NCBI GenBank assembly: GCA_947179155.2
Contig: OX359265.1
Location: 5,255,501-5,319,500, forward strand
Source of the DNA: Hedera helix
Lineage: Eukaryota; Streptophyta; Magnoliopsida; Apiales; Araliaceae
DNA length: 64,000 nt
Direction of reading: 5' to 3'
Shown: one piece after another, positions 10,316-21,000 of the stretch
Layout of the letters: every line of letters begins with the position of its first letter
How positions within the stretch are numbered: the stretch's first letter is position 1
The notes under the pieces: model-generated
Databases searched by the model: none
The model's input: the letters and a program-made list of their open reading frames with translations, nothing else
What the model was told of the DNA's origin: nothing
Made by a program: the position numbers and the translations under genes

Positions 10316-12300
10316 TCCGAATTTGATAAAATAAACCCATTCAACTTGATTATATAGAGGAAAATATACTATAATTATTTATTTTTTAGCAACTTTATTT
10401 TGAAAAAAAATATCAATATAAATATTAATAAATGGTATTAATAAATTTTACACTATATGATAAAAATATAAATTCATAATAAGAATTAAAGTTTCACAAG
10501 ACTAAATAAATACACCTAAATTAAAGTGATTGTGAATTAATAGTTCTAAATTAAAATTTAAAAGTAAACAAGACATATGGAATTAATAATTTTATCTTAA
10601 GTATAATATTTGTAAACAAACATAACGTTGGAATTATAATTTATATCTTGAAATTTTAATTTTAAAATTATAATTCTTATAAACAAACGTGATTTTAGTT
10701 CTCTCTTTTAGGACTGTTAATAAAAATAAAATAAAAAAAGGTTCGACAAGACTTTCAATTTTATGACTTCTGAAGACTTGACCAAATTCGGACCATATAA
10801 GCTTAATTCCTTGACACATGCATTAAGTTTTTCTTTACGGCCCTATCTAGGCTAGATCTGGAAAAATTCAGCCCAAGCCCATGAACCTAGGTTGCTTGCA
10901 AAAAACAGTGGGGTCTTGGGCTTATGTTTTTGTTTTTTTTATTATACATTAAGTAATATAATAAAATTTATGATAAATAATTATGCTGCTAATATTATCG
11001 CTAAAAATAATATTATTTATATCGTTAAATGTGTATTAAAAAAATTTAGGTGAAAAATATAGTAGAAGGAATTCTACTTCGAATTAACATAACAACAAAA
11101 TATTAGAATTATATATATATTGTTAAAACTTTTATAATTGTAAAGAAATTTTTGACAAAAAGAATATATGACTATATATTTTAGAAAAGAGGGAGCATAT
11201 GGTTGTAGGTTAAAATCTTTTTCAATTTTAGGATTGTTGTTATATCATCATTAAAAGATAATGGTGATGTAGAATATAAATAAGTGAAATTGCTATACAA
11301 GATTGTTTTTTACATAAATAATAAATAAGCTCTATATTCATGTGAATGAAAACTTATAAAAATATCAAATTTTATTTATAAAACTATCAATTCTTTAAAT
11401 AAATTAGGAAATAAAAATTAGAGGAATTGGGTATTACTATACGTGGCGTAGAAGATAGGCCTGACAAAATATGGTTGTGTTGGTTTTGGTCTACAAAATT
11501 TGGTTATAGTTTCATTCAAGACCAAATTTTAAATTTTAAGCTTACTATTATTATGGTCCAATTAAATAAATTATTTATAATATTTAATTTCTATATTCCT
11601 TCACCTCTTATCTATAATATTTTATACATTCTCCTTCTCTCTAAATTTTTTTATACACTCTCTCTAAAAGTTTTAGATTTTCTCTCTCTAAAATTTTCTT
11701 CTTCTATAATATTATTAATTAAAAAAAGGTTAACATGACACTCTCAAAAGAAAAGAGTATAATAGTTAAGGTGTTTAAAAATGTAGTATGATTGATTACA
11801 GGATATGAGATTGAATTTAATTAATTATATATCCAAAAACAAAATTTAGAGTAGCATGTAGGGTTGATGAAAATGAAATATTAATTAAGACTTGGTACCA
11901 AATATTGGCAAATGATTTATCTGTAAAGAGGAAGATTTCGATAAAGGATTATACTTGGTTGGATGTTGGGAGTCGTAATCAACCAAGTAATGGACTTAAA
12001 CATTGGCTTATTATCTCTGCCTCTTTTTGTTTGACTTTTCCACCGTAATTTGCAAATGGACGGCTGATTGATTTCTTTTAATTTGGATTTGGAATGAAAA
12101 ATCCGGTCTTAAAATAATTTATCCGATTTGAGTTTATATTTAAAAAAAATAAAATATGAATTTAAATTTTACTCAACTTAAATAAATAAAAATAATTAAC
12201 TAATTTAATTAATTTTAATTAAAATGGATTAACTCAATAATTAATTAACTAGATTGTCAAACGAACGGGCTAGTAGAAGGCAATAAGTTAAAATGGATGA
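10316..12300. other. Intergenic AT-rich sequence
   Basis: No convincing ORF, RNA gene or element ends found. Short ORFs here lack codon structure and known motifs. Confidence 0.6.
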
Positions 12301-12302
12301 GT

Positions 12303-12313
12303 CACGTGTTTGA
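12303..12313 (+). promoter_or_regulatory. G-box plus W-box core upstream of CYSTM gene
   Basis: CACGTG (12,303-12,308) is followed at once by TTGAC (12,309-12,313), about 530 bp before the CYSTM start codon. These are known core sites for bZIP/bHLH and WRKY factors. Function here is inferred, and such cores also occur by chance. Confidence 0.35.
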
Positions 12314-12841
12314 CTTTTGTACAGTATCCGGAGGGAGGCAGCTCGGCAGGTGGCAAAGAGAAGGTTCTTAATAGAAACCAACCGCCTTCAAAAACGCGGG
12401 AGGCGGGAGGAATAGGGCACGTACTACTACAGTAACCCACTGCACGGGGGCATCAAATGAATGCGAATGAGGATTGCAATAAATAAAACAATACTAATAA
12501 TTGAGACGAAGATTTGGACCGGTGGGACTTGGGGGCATGCAGTATAGTTTGTTGGTTTCGTGTAGACTTGGATTGATTTGCTTGTATATTATTATATTGC
12601 GGATTACGCGCTTATGCCGTCCTCCCTCCCTCCCTCGGTAACCACCTTCGCCAAGGCAAGGTATGGCTACCAAAAACACCACCAATCAAGTCCTACATAG
12701 CCTCACCTGCTACTATATATATCTCTGTCTATATATTGCTTTCTATATCTATATCTATCTATATATCTATCTATATAACTCTTTCTTAAAGATATTATTC
12801 TTAGGTATCTAGTTGTAGTCGAAGTAGTACTAGTTATCAAC

Positions 12842-13151
12842 ATGAATCAATACGATCAAAACCAACCCCAAGGAGGTACTTATATATGTTACAAAATAAT
12901 TTTATTTTTATTTGATTTGTTTAAATTTTTGATTGATTTGTATTGAATTTGCAGTCGCAGTAGCATATCCTGCTGCAACTTCAAGCCCGTATGCAGCTCC
13001 GCCGCCTGCTGGTTACCCCACGAAAGACGGCGCCGATCCTCCTCCTGCTGGTGCTGGAGGACCTGTAGAAACTAAATCAAGAGGTGAAGGATTCTGGGAA
13101 GGATGTTGTGCTGCCTTGTGTTGCTGCTGTGTATTGGACTGCTGTCTCTGA
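12842..13151 (+). CDS. CYSTM family protein (cysteine-rich tail-anchored), two exons
   Basis: Exon 1 is 12,842-12,875 and exon 2 is 12,955-13,151. The intron of 79 bp has GT..AG ends, and the joined frame gives 76 residues. The N-terminus is MNQYDQNQPQG, followed by a Pro/Ala/Tyr/Gly-rich stretch (PPPAGYP type) and then GFWEGCCAALCCCCVLDCCL at the very end, the diagnostic cysteine-rich transmembrane module. Known CYSTM proteins are small tail-anchored membrane proteins linked to stress tolerance. The length is normal for the family and all residues of the C-terminal module are present. A run of TATATA/CTATATAT motifs (12,713-12,776) precedes the start and can supply a TATA box. It is one of the few intact host genes here. 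Confidence 0.9.
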
Positions 13152-13422
13152 TCGATCTTTATGATCATTCAATTCCCCCTTTATATATCAAACAGGTGCT
13201 TGATAAAAAGTCAATAAATTTATATTTGAAAAATCAAAATTAGTGGCAACAAAAATATGTCTTATTTTATTATTATTCGAATAGAGATTACAACGTGATT
13301 ATCTGTGTAACGGAGGATTACATAATTTAATTAAGATTCCCAACTCTCTGCGACTTTATGACAACTACAACCCAAATATAAAGTGACGAAATAAACAAAC
13401 AGTAATATACTCAACAAGTAAG

Positions 13423-13424
<2 letters not shown>

Positions 13425-13494
<70 letters not shown>
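13425..13494. repeat. (TA)n microsatellite, about 70 bp
   Basis: An uninterrupted AT dinucleotide tract about 275 bp after the CYSTM stop. ORFs reading Ile-Tyr repeats through it are artefacts. Confidence 0.97.
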
Positions 13495-13496
<2 letters not shown>

Positions 13497-13669
13497 CACA
13501 GCCCACAAAGGGGCATTTATTCATCATCTGTAAAAGGTTCCGCTCTAGCATAATGAGAAAAGGGAAAACAATAGAAAAAAGAGAGGAATTTACAAAAAAG
13601 TAATTAAAGTAATAGTTGCTTCTTTGAATACTAAATTTAAAAATAAGTTGAATAAATATTACTAAAAAG

Positions 13670-13867
13670 GAGGGCAATAGAATATTTATATTTAGTCAAA
13701 TATATTTATTTTAAAATAATTTATAAGTCATTTTTTGAGAAGTAAAAAATTATTACTTTTAAGAAGCTCTTTATAATTAATTTTTAAGTTCAAAAATAAG
13801 TCGAACACAAACACTTAAATTGTGAAAAACTATTTACCAACTTATAAGTTATTTTAGAACAGCCCTC
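13670..13867. mobile_element. Small MITE, hAT-like ends
   Basis: Left end GAGGGC and right end GCCCTC are inverted repeats around ~198 bp of AT-rich sequence with ACTTATAAGT-type motifs. The right end reads GAGGGCTGTTC on the other strand, like the insertion at 36,404-36,853. No clean target duplication was seen. Confidence 0.6.
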
Positions 13868-14560
13868 TTGTAGGTGAAGTTATGACAAATTGACAGTCTT
13901 TCAAAGTAAATATCGTATTGAGTTTATCTTAAATCAAGGACACAAACTAGGTGCCCAGCTGTTACAATACTACGACATGGATTTGGAACTTTAATGTAAA
14001 CTTAAAACCTGAGGATTTCATTGCGAGTCTTAAGGACCCATTTCAAGCACTACAACTACCTCCTAAGATAATATAGAAAGGGGAACACTTTTTTTACATC
14101 TATATTTCACATTTTTACAAGGTCACCTCTCACATAAAAGTGGAGTGGGTCTCACCTTCATGTGAGAAGAGAAAATATCAAATTTTCGTGTGTAAATATC
14201 ATTTGCCTATACAAACGAGTAGCTTTTATAAGCACTAGAATCCCTTTCATTTTAAACACAATAATATAGCATTTTCAAAAAAAACGTGTTCTGCTTTATC
14301 AGGTTAATCCCTGCACTAATTCCATGTGACGAAATGGTATCGTTTACATAGTTTAGCCAAAGATAAAAACATCAAGTGTTTCCTTGCATCAAACAAAAAT
14401 TAAATTTAAACTCAGATGCAGGCCCTCCATTAAGTACCAAGACAGGTTTATCTTTTGAATAATGAGGCAAATATATATAGGAACCAAAAAGAGGCAATAC
14501 CAACTAAGATATTATGATTGCACCTGGAATGGCAGCAAACAGTGAAAGAATCATGGCCTA
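13868..14560. other. Intergenic sequence
   Basis: No gene recognised. It may hold the 3' end of the minus-strand gene at 14,562-14,922, but no further exon was identified. Confidence 0.5.
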
Positions 14561-14561
14561 C

Positions 14562-14922
14562 CTCTGAGAGATGGAGGTCTCCTCAGACAATGCCTTTCCA
14601 ATCTTTCCTCGTAAGGTGACGCCTGCCAACTGACTTTGTGATCTAGCAAACAGGGCATCGGCATTACCATCTTTGTGTTGCAGCTTTCATGGTCAGGAAA
14701 AAAAGAGAGAAAACAGAACTAGGGGTACCTCTTTGGACTTGGTATTTGAATTTGGGATTCCAATTCCATCTCACCACTTTGGTGAGATGCGCGAAGGTTC
14801 ATCTTCATTCCAGTGAGCAGCAAGCCAGCAATCATCCCAACCAAGGAAAAGCCAATCCCCAGGATTTTTGCCAAAATATCCATTTTCACTAGCAAAGCAT
14901 ACACCCCGCTGATTAGTGCCAT
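14562..14922 (-). CDS. Unidentified small membrane protein, two exons visible (partial)
   Basis: Exon 14,922-14,729 starts MALISGVYALLVKMDILAKI and contains a hydrophobic stretch at residues ~17-40 long enough for one membrane helix, then a polar tail. It ends at AG^GTACCC. A second segment, 14,642-14,562, begins after TTTGCTAG and ends at AG^GTAGGC. Joining them keeps the frame (2 nt carried over) and adds about 27 polar/basic residues without a stop, which argues for a real spliced gene. An in-frame TGA precedes the ATG. I do not recognise the family and did not find the last exon. The homology of the duplicated block stops about 25 bp upstream of the ATG. Confidence 0.5.
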
Positions 14923-14945
14923 TTTGATTGGTTGGAAATGGTTTC

Positions 14946-16620
14946 AACCAAGTAGATCTAAGCTGATCAGTAAGTCAAATCAGCTCAGAAGTTACTATAC
15001 AAAGATGCAACACATTCGGCCTCAAATTAAAGAGCAGTAAGCAATAACATGCACTGCTATGACATAGTAACAAAAGACAAATTAATGTTCCACAGTTCTC
15101 CAAGAACCTAACTGCACTATCCTCAGAAAGATCCAAAAAAAATCCATACAAATCAACTGCCATTTTCTTTTCTGCTCAAAATGTTATTAGCACAAATACT
15201 AATTAATTATGTATTGGCGTGAGATCGTTGGCAGCCATGCAATTTATTAATGCTTACACACGAGTTAAATTCTCAAGCCATAGCAGTTGCACAACATCAA
15301 AGGAAAAAATTCAACTTCAACATGTGACACCTGTTAGAAAACAGTAAGCACACGGTATCAAGCTCAGCTCTAACGTACATAAACTTTATGCTTTCTGTTA
15401 TTTTTCTCACGTCGTCTGCTATGTGAAATCAAAATGATGATCTGAATGGCATAACCTACAATTACCATACACTAAAATAACAAGCCTTATTACAACCAGG
15501 TGGAAGTGCACACATTCACCTAAGTACATAGAATTCTCGAACAAATTATATAGTACAAATATATAATAAAGTAGAAATCAAGCTAATATATGTTGAAAAA
15601 AGTGAACCTAAAAAAATATTCTTAATCCCAATAATTACTTTTTCGTCTTTGTGTAATTAAATAGGAAATCAACAAACCCAATATTGAGAACAAAAATAAT
15701 AAATAAACATATACAAGCAAGGCACAATATTTAACGCGAAAAACCTTTAAAGGGAAAATCAAGATTTACAATAATCCGCCCAAGTTTTATGTCCTAAAAC
15801 TTGAGATTATACAATAAACTGAAAGAGTACAAAATTACCTTTAATTAGTTTGAGCAAACTAATTAACTTCACCAAAATAATACCATAAATGATGGAACCC
15901 AATTAAGTATCTCTCAATCTTCCTTCCGTTCGGCAGTGCACACAGAAAAATTTCTATTCTTTTGTTGCTATCCCTGCCGAGATATCTCTTCCTTTTGCCA
16001 CACAAGTATTCCTGCAACTCTTTAATTCCGTTGCATTGATTCTGAGTCCCAGGCCTTCTTGCCACAACATATATATATATATATATACTCCCAAGATATT
16101 AGATTACTAGTCCAAGAAGGTTACGGATTCCATACATACCAACCAATTAAAAATCCTAATAGTCTTAGGAAGTACTCTGCAGCTAACTTACTTCATATAA
16201 CATATATAATACATTATACAACTTCCCATTCCAAGTTACTTTTGGAAAAACTCCAACCATCTCACTGGATTAACCCATGAATTCCAGTCCGTGTTGACTT
16301 TGGAATTGCCAAGCAGCATGCCATACTAATTGGATTAGTAATCCAATTCCAATTTGGGTTCTACCTTATGGGTGAGGACTCATACCCAACAATATCTACG
16401 TTCCAAATTAAGCCAATATCTACGTTCCATTGAACAGAGTACTGATCCCATTTGAAAACCCAGAATGCAATAGAGAGAAATAATCTCAAAATTATACAAT
16501 AAATTGATATAAGTATCCATGCAACATTGTTGCAAAGAAGATAAAACATATTGTAACAATTCCATCTAGGCTGATAAGAATAATTTTTTGTTCATTGTCT
16601 GTATAACTTTTGAAGCACAA
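14946..16620. repeat. Duplicated block, copy A (split by a solo LTR)
   Basis: 14,950-15,590 and 16,392-16,620 align in order with 44,590-46,062, with many substitutions and small gaps. Anchors are AAATCAGCTCAGAAGTTA, GTGACACCTGTTAGA, TATGTGAAATCAAAATGATGA and AACCCAGAATGCAATAG. No coding exon is visible in the shared part. It could be an old segmental duplication or an unrecognised repeat. Confidence 0.8.
15591..16391 (-). mobile_element. Solo LTR of a Ty1/copia element
   Basis: Minus-strand ends are TGTTGGGTATGAGTCC and ..TTTTTTCAACA. Flanks are ATATA and ATATC, a 4-of-5 target duplication. It interrupts homology between block copies A and B, and copy B has no insertion at this point. A TTTAAAGGTTTTTCGCG-type motif near the middle is common in copia LTRs. 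Length is 801 bp. Confidence 0.85.
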
Positions 16621-16790
16621 TTTTTAATATTTTTTAATATAAGCTTATGAAAATATCAATTCTCAGTTTATAAGGTCCATATGTTTAAGGTGACCAAAGG
16701 AAATACTATAGAATAAAACTATTCATATATTAAACCAATATTTTCCACATTATTACCCAAGTAATCAGACAAAGGAGCTAGCCCTAAAAC

Positions 16791-16968
16791 CTAGATTCTT
16801 GAGATCAAAAGAGAGACACTGACTGGGGAATCCTCACCCATGATTGGCTGAAATAGATCCACCTCCCCATATCGCTCCACAACATGCATTCGGCAGTCTT
16901 AACAGTCATTATTCTAGTTGAGTATGCACCATGTACAGAGCCTGGGTAGTCTATGCTAGTAGCTTCCC
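16791..16968 (-). pseudogene. Polyamine oxidase C-terminal exon, frameshifted fragment
   Basis: After an acceptor (TTCTTCGTAG) the exon reads EATSIDYPGSVHGA, the FAD-binding C-terminal signature of plant polyamine oxidases. After a one-base deletion it continues as DCRM..VVERYGEVDLFQP and ends SRI-stop. Peroxisomal PAOs of this group usually end in SRM or SRL, so the peroxisomal signal is altered. From the first full codon to the stop is 176 nt, one base short of a whole frame. No upstream PAO exon was found to the right. It is best read as a gene fragment left by duplication or capture. Confidence 0.82.
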
Positions 16969-16969
16969 C

Positions 16970-17700
16970 TACGAAGAAAAAATATCTATTGAGATCCTTA
17001 GTACTCCTCTAGTTGAGATATAAGTAAAAATGATTGAGATATAATTAAAATTAATTTAATTATCTTTAAGCATAATATCACAAGCACATTTTAATGAAAT
17101 TACATTATGTACATTCCACAAGACACTTTATTACCTAGATTAGTTGGCATTCTCTAACATCTTAGTTACATATTAGGATTTCTAATAAAATATTCTAAAT
17201 TTACTCATTTAAATATTATACGTACTTTGTAAATACTCTAGATACATAGTTGGCATTTTTAGAATCTTAGTTTATTTACTCTTGTGTTTTTAAAGTATTC
17301 TAAACTTACTCATGTAAGTTTTATATTTTGTAAATATCCTAGTTATTTTAGATGATAATCATTCTAGATAGTTGTTTTTTTGTCTTTCATCAAATTTGAT
17401 CTTATGAATGGGTTGTAAAGGCTAAGGGTTATATGAGAGGATGCTCTTCATTTGTAAATCATAGAGTAAACTTAAAATCATGTTTGTATAATAGAAGGTT
17501 AAGTAAATAGTTGAAATGTTTTGAATCATCACATAAGATATATAAGTATGAATACATATGTTTTGAAATGTTCGTACCAAAATAAAATTGTGCTTGCATT
17601 TTATTTTTTTTTGATAATTTTGGGTAGACATTTACATTACTCACTGTATGACAATTAATCAGTTAATGGTCACTGCGAGCAATAAAGTCTATAAAACTCA
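16970..17700. other. Intergenic AT-rich sequence
   Basis: Nothing supported. Short ORFs have no recognisable content. Confidence 0.55.
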
Positions 17701-17727
17701 TTCATCTCGAAATGAAATGATTTTCAG

Positions 17728-17910
17728 GAGTGGTGAGAAGAAGAAAAAGGGAAAGGGAAAGAACTTTAGGAAAGAAAGTAAATAGAGATTATCAATCGAG
17801 AAAAATGGGTAATGTATTTAGTCATCCCATAAAGGATGACGAAATTATGGATAATTTGATGCTGGATAGATCAGACTGCTCATCCGATCCAATGAGCATA
17901 GATAATGTTT
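17728..17910 (+). other. Possible exon truncated by the copia insertion
   Basis: A TTTTCAG acceptor-like site is followed by an open frame rich in Arg/Lys (RRRKRERERT) and then Asp/Ser/Met-rich residues, which runs into the copia 5' LTR at 17,911. A nuclear-protein exon is possible. The evidence is composition only. Confidence 0.2.
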
Positions 17911-18062
17911 TGTTAATGATGATGAATGTAATTATAATATTATATGAGGTTAATTTGTAATATCCAAAAAAAGGGTCGTTAGACTTCAGACAATATATAT
18001 GCTCCTATAATCAATTTCTAAATGAATATAACAGAGTTTTTACTATTTCATCTCTTCTATCA
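17911..18062 (+). repeat. 5' LTR of the copia element (152 bp)
   Basis: Runs TGTTAATG..TCTTCTATCA and is followed directly by TGGTATCAGA. It matches 36,310-36,403 plus 36,854-36,876. This is an unusually short LTR, so the element is compact. Confidence 0.88.
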
Positions 18063-18074
18063 TGGTATCAGAAT
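18063..18074 (+). other. Copia primer-binding site split by a solo LTR
   Basis: TGGTATCAGAAT is the primer site. Its last five bases (AGAAT) and AGAGC after the inserted LTR (24,337-24,341) are the 5-bp target duplication. The site is completed on the far side as AGAGC. Confidence 0.85.
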
Positions 18075-21000
18075 TGTAATGTTCTAGAATTTTCACTGTC
18101 ATTATTAATTAAATTATTAATGTAATTTCTAATGAGTTAGTTTTATGAGATTATTTAAATCTTTTTATGTGATTAATTAATTACGTGATTAAATAATTAT
18201 GTGATTAAGTATTAGAGTTAATTAAAGAGGATCACTAATATGTTAATTAAATTAGTGAACAAACACTAAAGTTTTAATATCAAAATAATTGATAAGTTGT
18301 CATTAATTAAATATTCAATTAAATTGAATATAATGAGTGAAATAAATATAATAAATTAATTAATATGATTATTAATTAATGTGAACAATGTGAAATACTA
18401 ATAATAATAGTTATTAGTCCATTTAGTAATTTAATATTAATGGGTTAGAGTATTTAATTATTTAGCTAATCTAATTATTTATTTAATCATGAACTTGGAT
18501 AATTAATGTGTAAACCTATTAAATTAGCCCAACATGGATCAATTAGTAGCCCAAGTGAAAAATAATAAAACTTGACAAACTAGTAGCCCAAACAATATAA
18601 AAGTGAGCCTAAATTGATTTAAAAAGAAGTCCAAAACCTAGCCCACTTGGAATTTAATGTGTAGTTATTTATTATTTATTAAAAAGTGAGCATATGACAT
18701 TTATTTTGGGACATGAAATGCTCCATCAGCCGTGTAGGTCATGGAAGAGGGAGTGAAATGTGTTTTTTAATTTTATTTTTTATTTATTTATTTAATGGTT
18801 GTTTGTTTGGTTTTTTATAGTATTTGGTTATTTATAGTACATGGACACCATCCCTCTTTTCACCTAATGCGTTTAGTTTGTGTAAGTATCCAATAGCTAA
18901 CATATGATGGTTTAGATTATTAGATATATTATGTGTATCTATTATTTTTCAAGTATACTTGAAATTGTAGACATTGCACTTAACTTTGTTTTTCTAAGTC
19001 CAAAAGAGAGAGTGGAGAGAAAATTTTAGCGAGAACAAAATATTTGAGAGAGCAAGGATAAGGAAGGAGGAGGAGTTCATTTTGTTCATTCCTTCAAATC
19101 TCACCACCTATTTTGGAAGAAAAAAAAAATAGTCATTAAATCAATGTAACGGTTATTTTAAATGTAGCTTTATTTTTAAATTAAATAAATCACCATGTTA
19201 GTATAGTTAGTAATCTGTATTAATAATATTTATGTCATGCTTGAGTTTAATATGTTTTGTTTGTATTTTGGTATATTTTGTATGCTAAAAACATGTGTTT
19301 AGTAGTGTGTAAACAAGTCTCAAAATAATGACCAAAAATATTTTTTATAAAATTTAGATTTAGTGTTCTAACTAGATACAACCCCGCGCGTTGCGACGAG
19401 ATTATTCGTTTTGTTAAAAAAAATTAAAAATTAAAAATTAAAAATTGTTTATATTAACCACCAATCAATTTGAGATAATATAAAAATAAAATTATGGAAT
19501 ATAATATCAATTTCAGAGTTTAGTTATTTCTGCTTTAATTTTTCACGTTTCTTTTTACAGGACTAATGTTAGCAACACGATTGTATTTAGTAGTTGCGCC
19601 AGCTAAATAATCAAACAACAAAAAAGTTGAAGTCAGATTTGTGGTGAGACAAAGGTTCAGAATGAAGTAGAAGTAGAAAGAAAATTTGAAGTCAGATTCA
19701 TGATGAGACAAAGAAACAGAATATAATAGAAATAGAAAAAGAGCAATAACAAAAGAAAAATAAGCTTACCATATAAAAACAAAATATATGAAGAAAAAAA
19801 CTGTTATGTGGTGTGATTTAGAATGAAATAGGTGGTATATATTTATAGAGTTGTTATAAAAATTGTGTAGATCAACCATACATAAAATTGGATTATTATC
19901 TATTTGGTATTTCTTTAATTTTGTAATTTTATATGATTTGTGACAAAAAAAATAATATCATTTTTTGTGTTATGCTTATGTATTTTAATGGGATAATATT
20001 GAATTTTCAATTTATTGGATAATATTCATTTGTGTTATATTCAATTTGAGATTGCTTAAATTAATGGAATTTTAATTGGATAATATTCAAAACTGAATTA
20101 ATTTGATAAGATCAAATTGAGATTGCTTAAATTATGCAATATTTTTAGGTGATAGATTTATTTACAACAATTTAGAATTATTGAATGACAATCATATTTA
20201 TGGGTTACATTCTATTTTTTATGATAGTAGTCTGATTTGTTAAGATTAAATTAATGGGATTTGAGGATTTGAGATTGCTAAAATTAATGGGATTTTAATT
20301 GGATAATATTCTAAACTGAATTAATTTGATAAGATCAAATTGAGATTGCTTAAATTATGCAATATTTTTTGTGGTAGAGTTATTTGCAACAACTTTGGGA
20401 GGTAAAAAACAATAATATTATATGTACAAATCCGAATGTATTGGATAAAGTAATTATAGATTTAGTTTCGAATCCTAATGCAATATTTATGGAGAAGTTT
20501 TATTTTTGGTTGGGAGAGTTGTCAGAAGTTGGGGATCTAATAATATTATCAGATAATTAATATTATATGTAAAAAAAAATAGAAATTGTTGCATGACAGA
20601 CATAACATGGATTTGATGCAATTTTGTAACCGCAACATATTTATTGGTTATATTACAATTTTATTGTGTAATTATGGAATTAATATTATTTTTTTGTGAG
20701 ATAAAATTAATTTTTAAAAATTTAATACATAGGCATGAATTGTACGAGTTAAAATAATTTTATTATCTGTGAGAATAGTCTGAATGTAAAAATAATTATT
20801 TTTATGGTGAGTATTGTCTGATTTTTGAAAGCCGAAAAAATATAGAAATATCCAATTGTGAGATGTGATATGTATAGCGAATTAAGATATGTTGAATTAT
20901 TCTGTGTATGTGAAATAATTAAAAAATTGGTGTATTAAGGTTTCACTGAAAATGCAAGCTGCGAGTAACATTTCCAGTAATGTTTCATCATAGAGCGAAA

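Noticed and set aside
13411..13677. ORF with a long Ile-Tyr repeat
   Set aside because: It reads through a (TA)n microsatellite. The same applies to the ORFs at 6,304-6,543, 57,259-57,465, 57,639-57,891 and 60,156-60,347.
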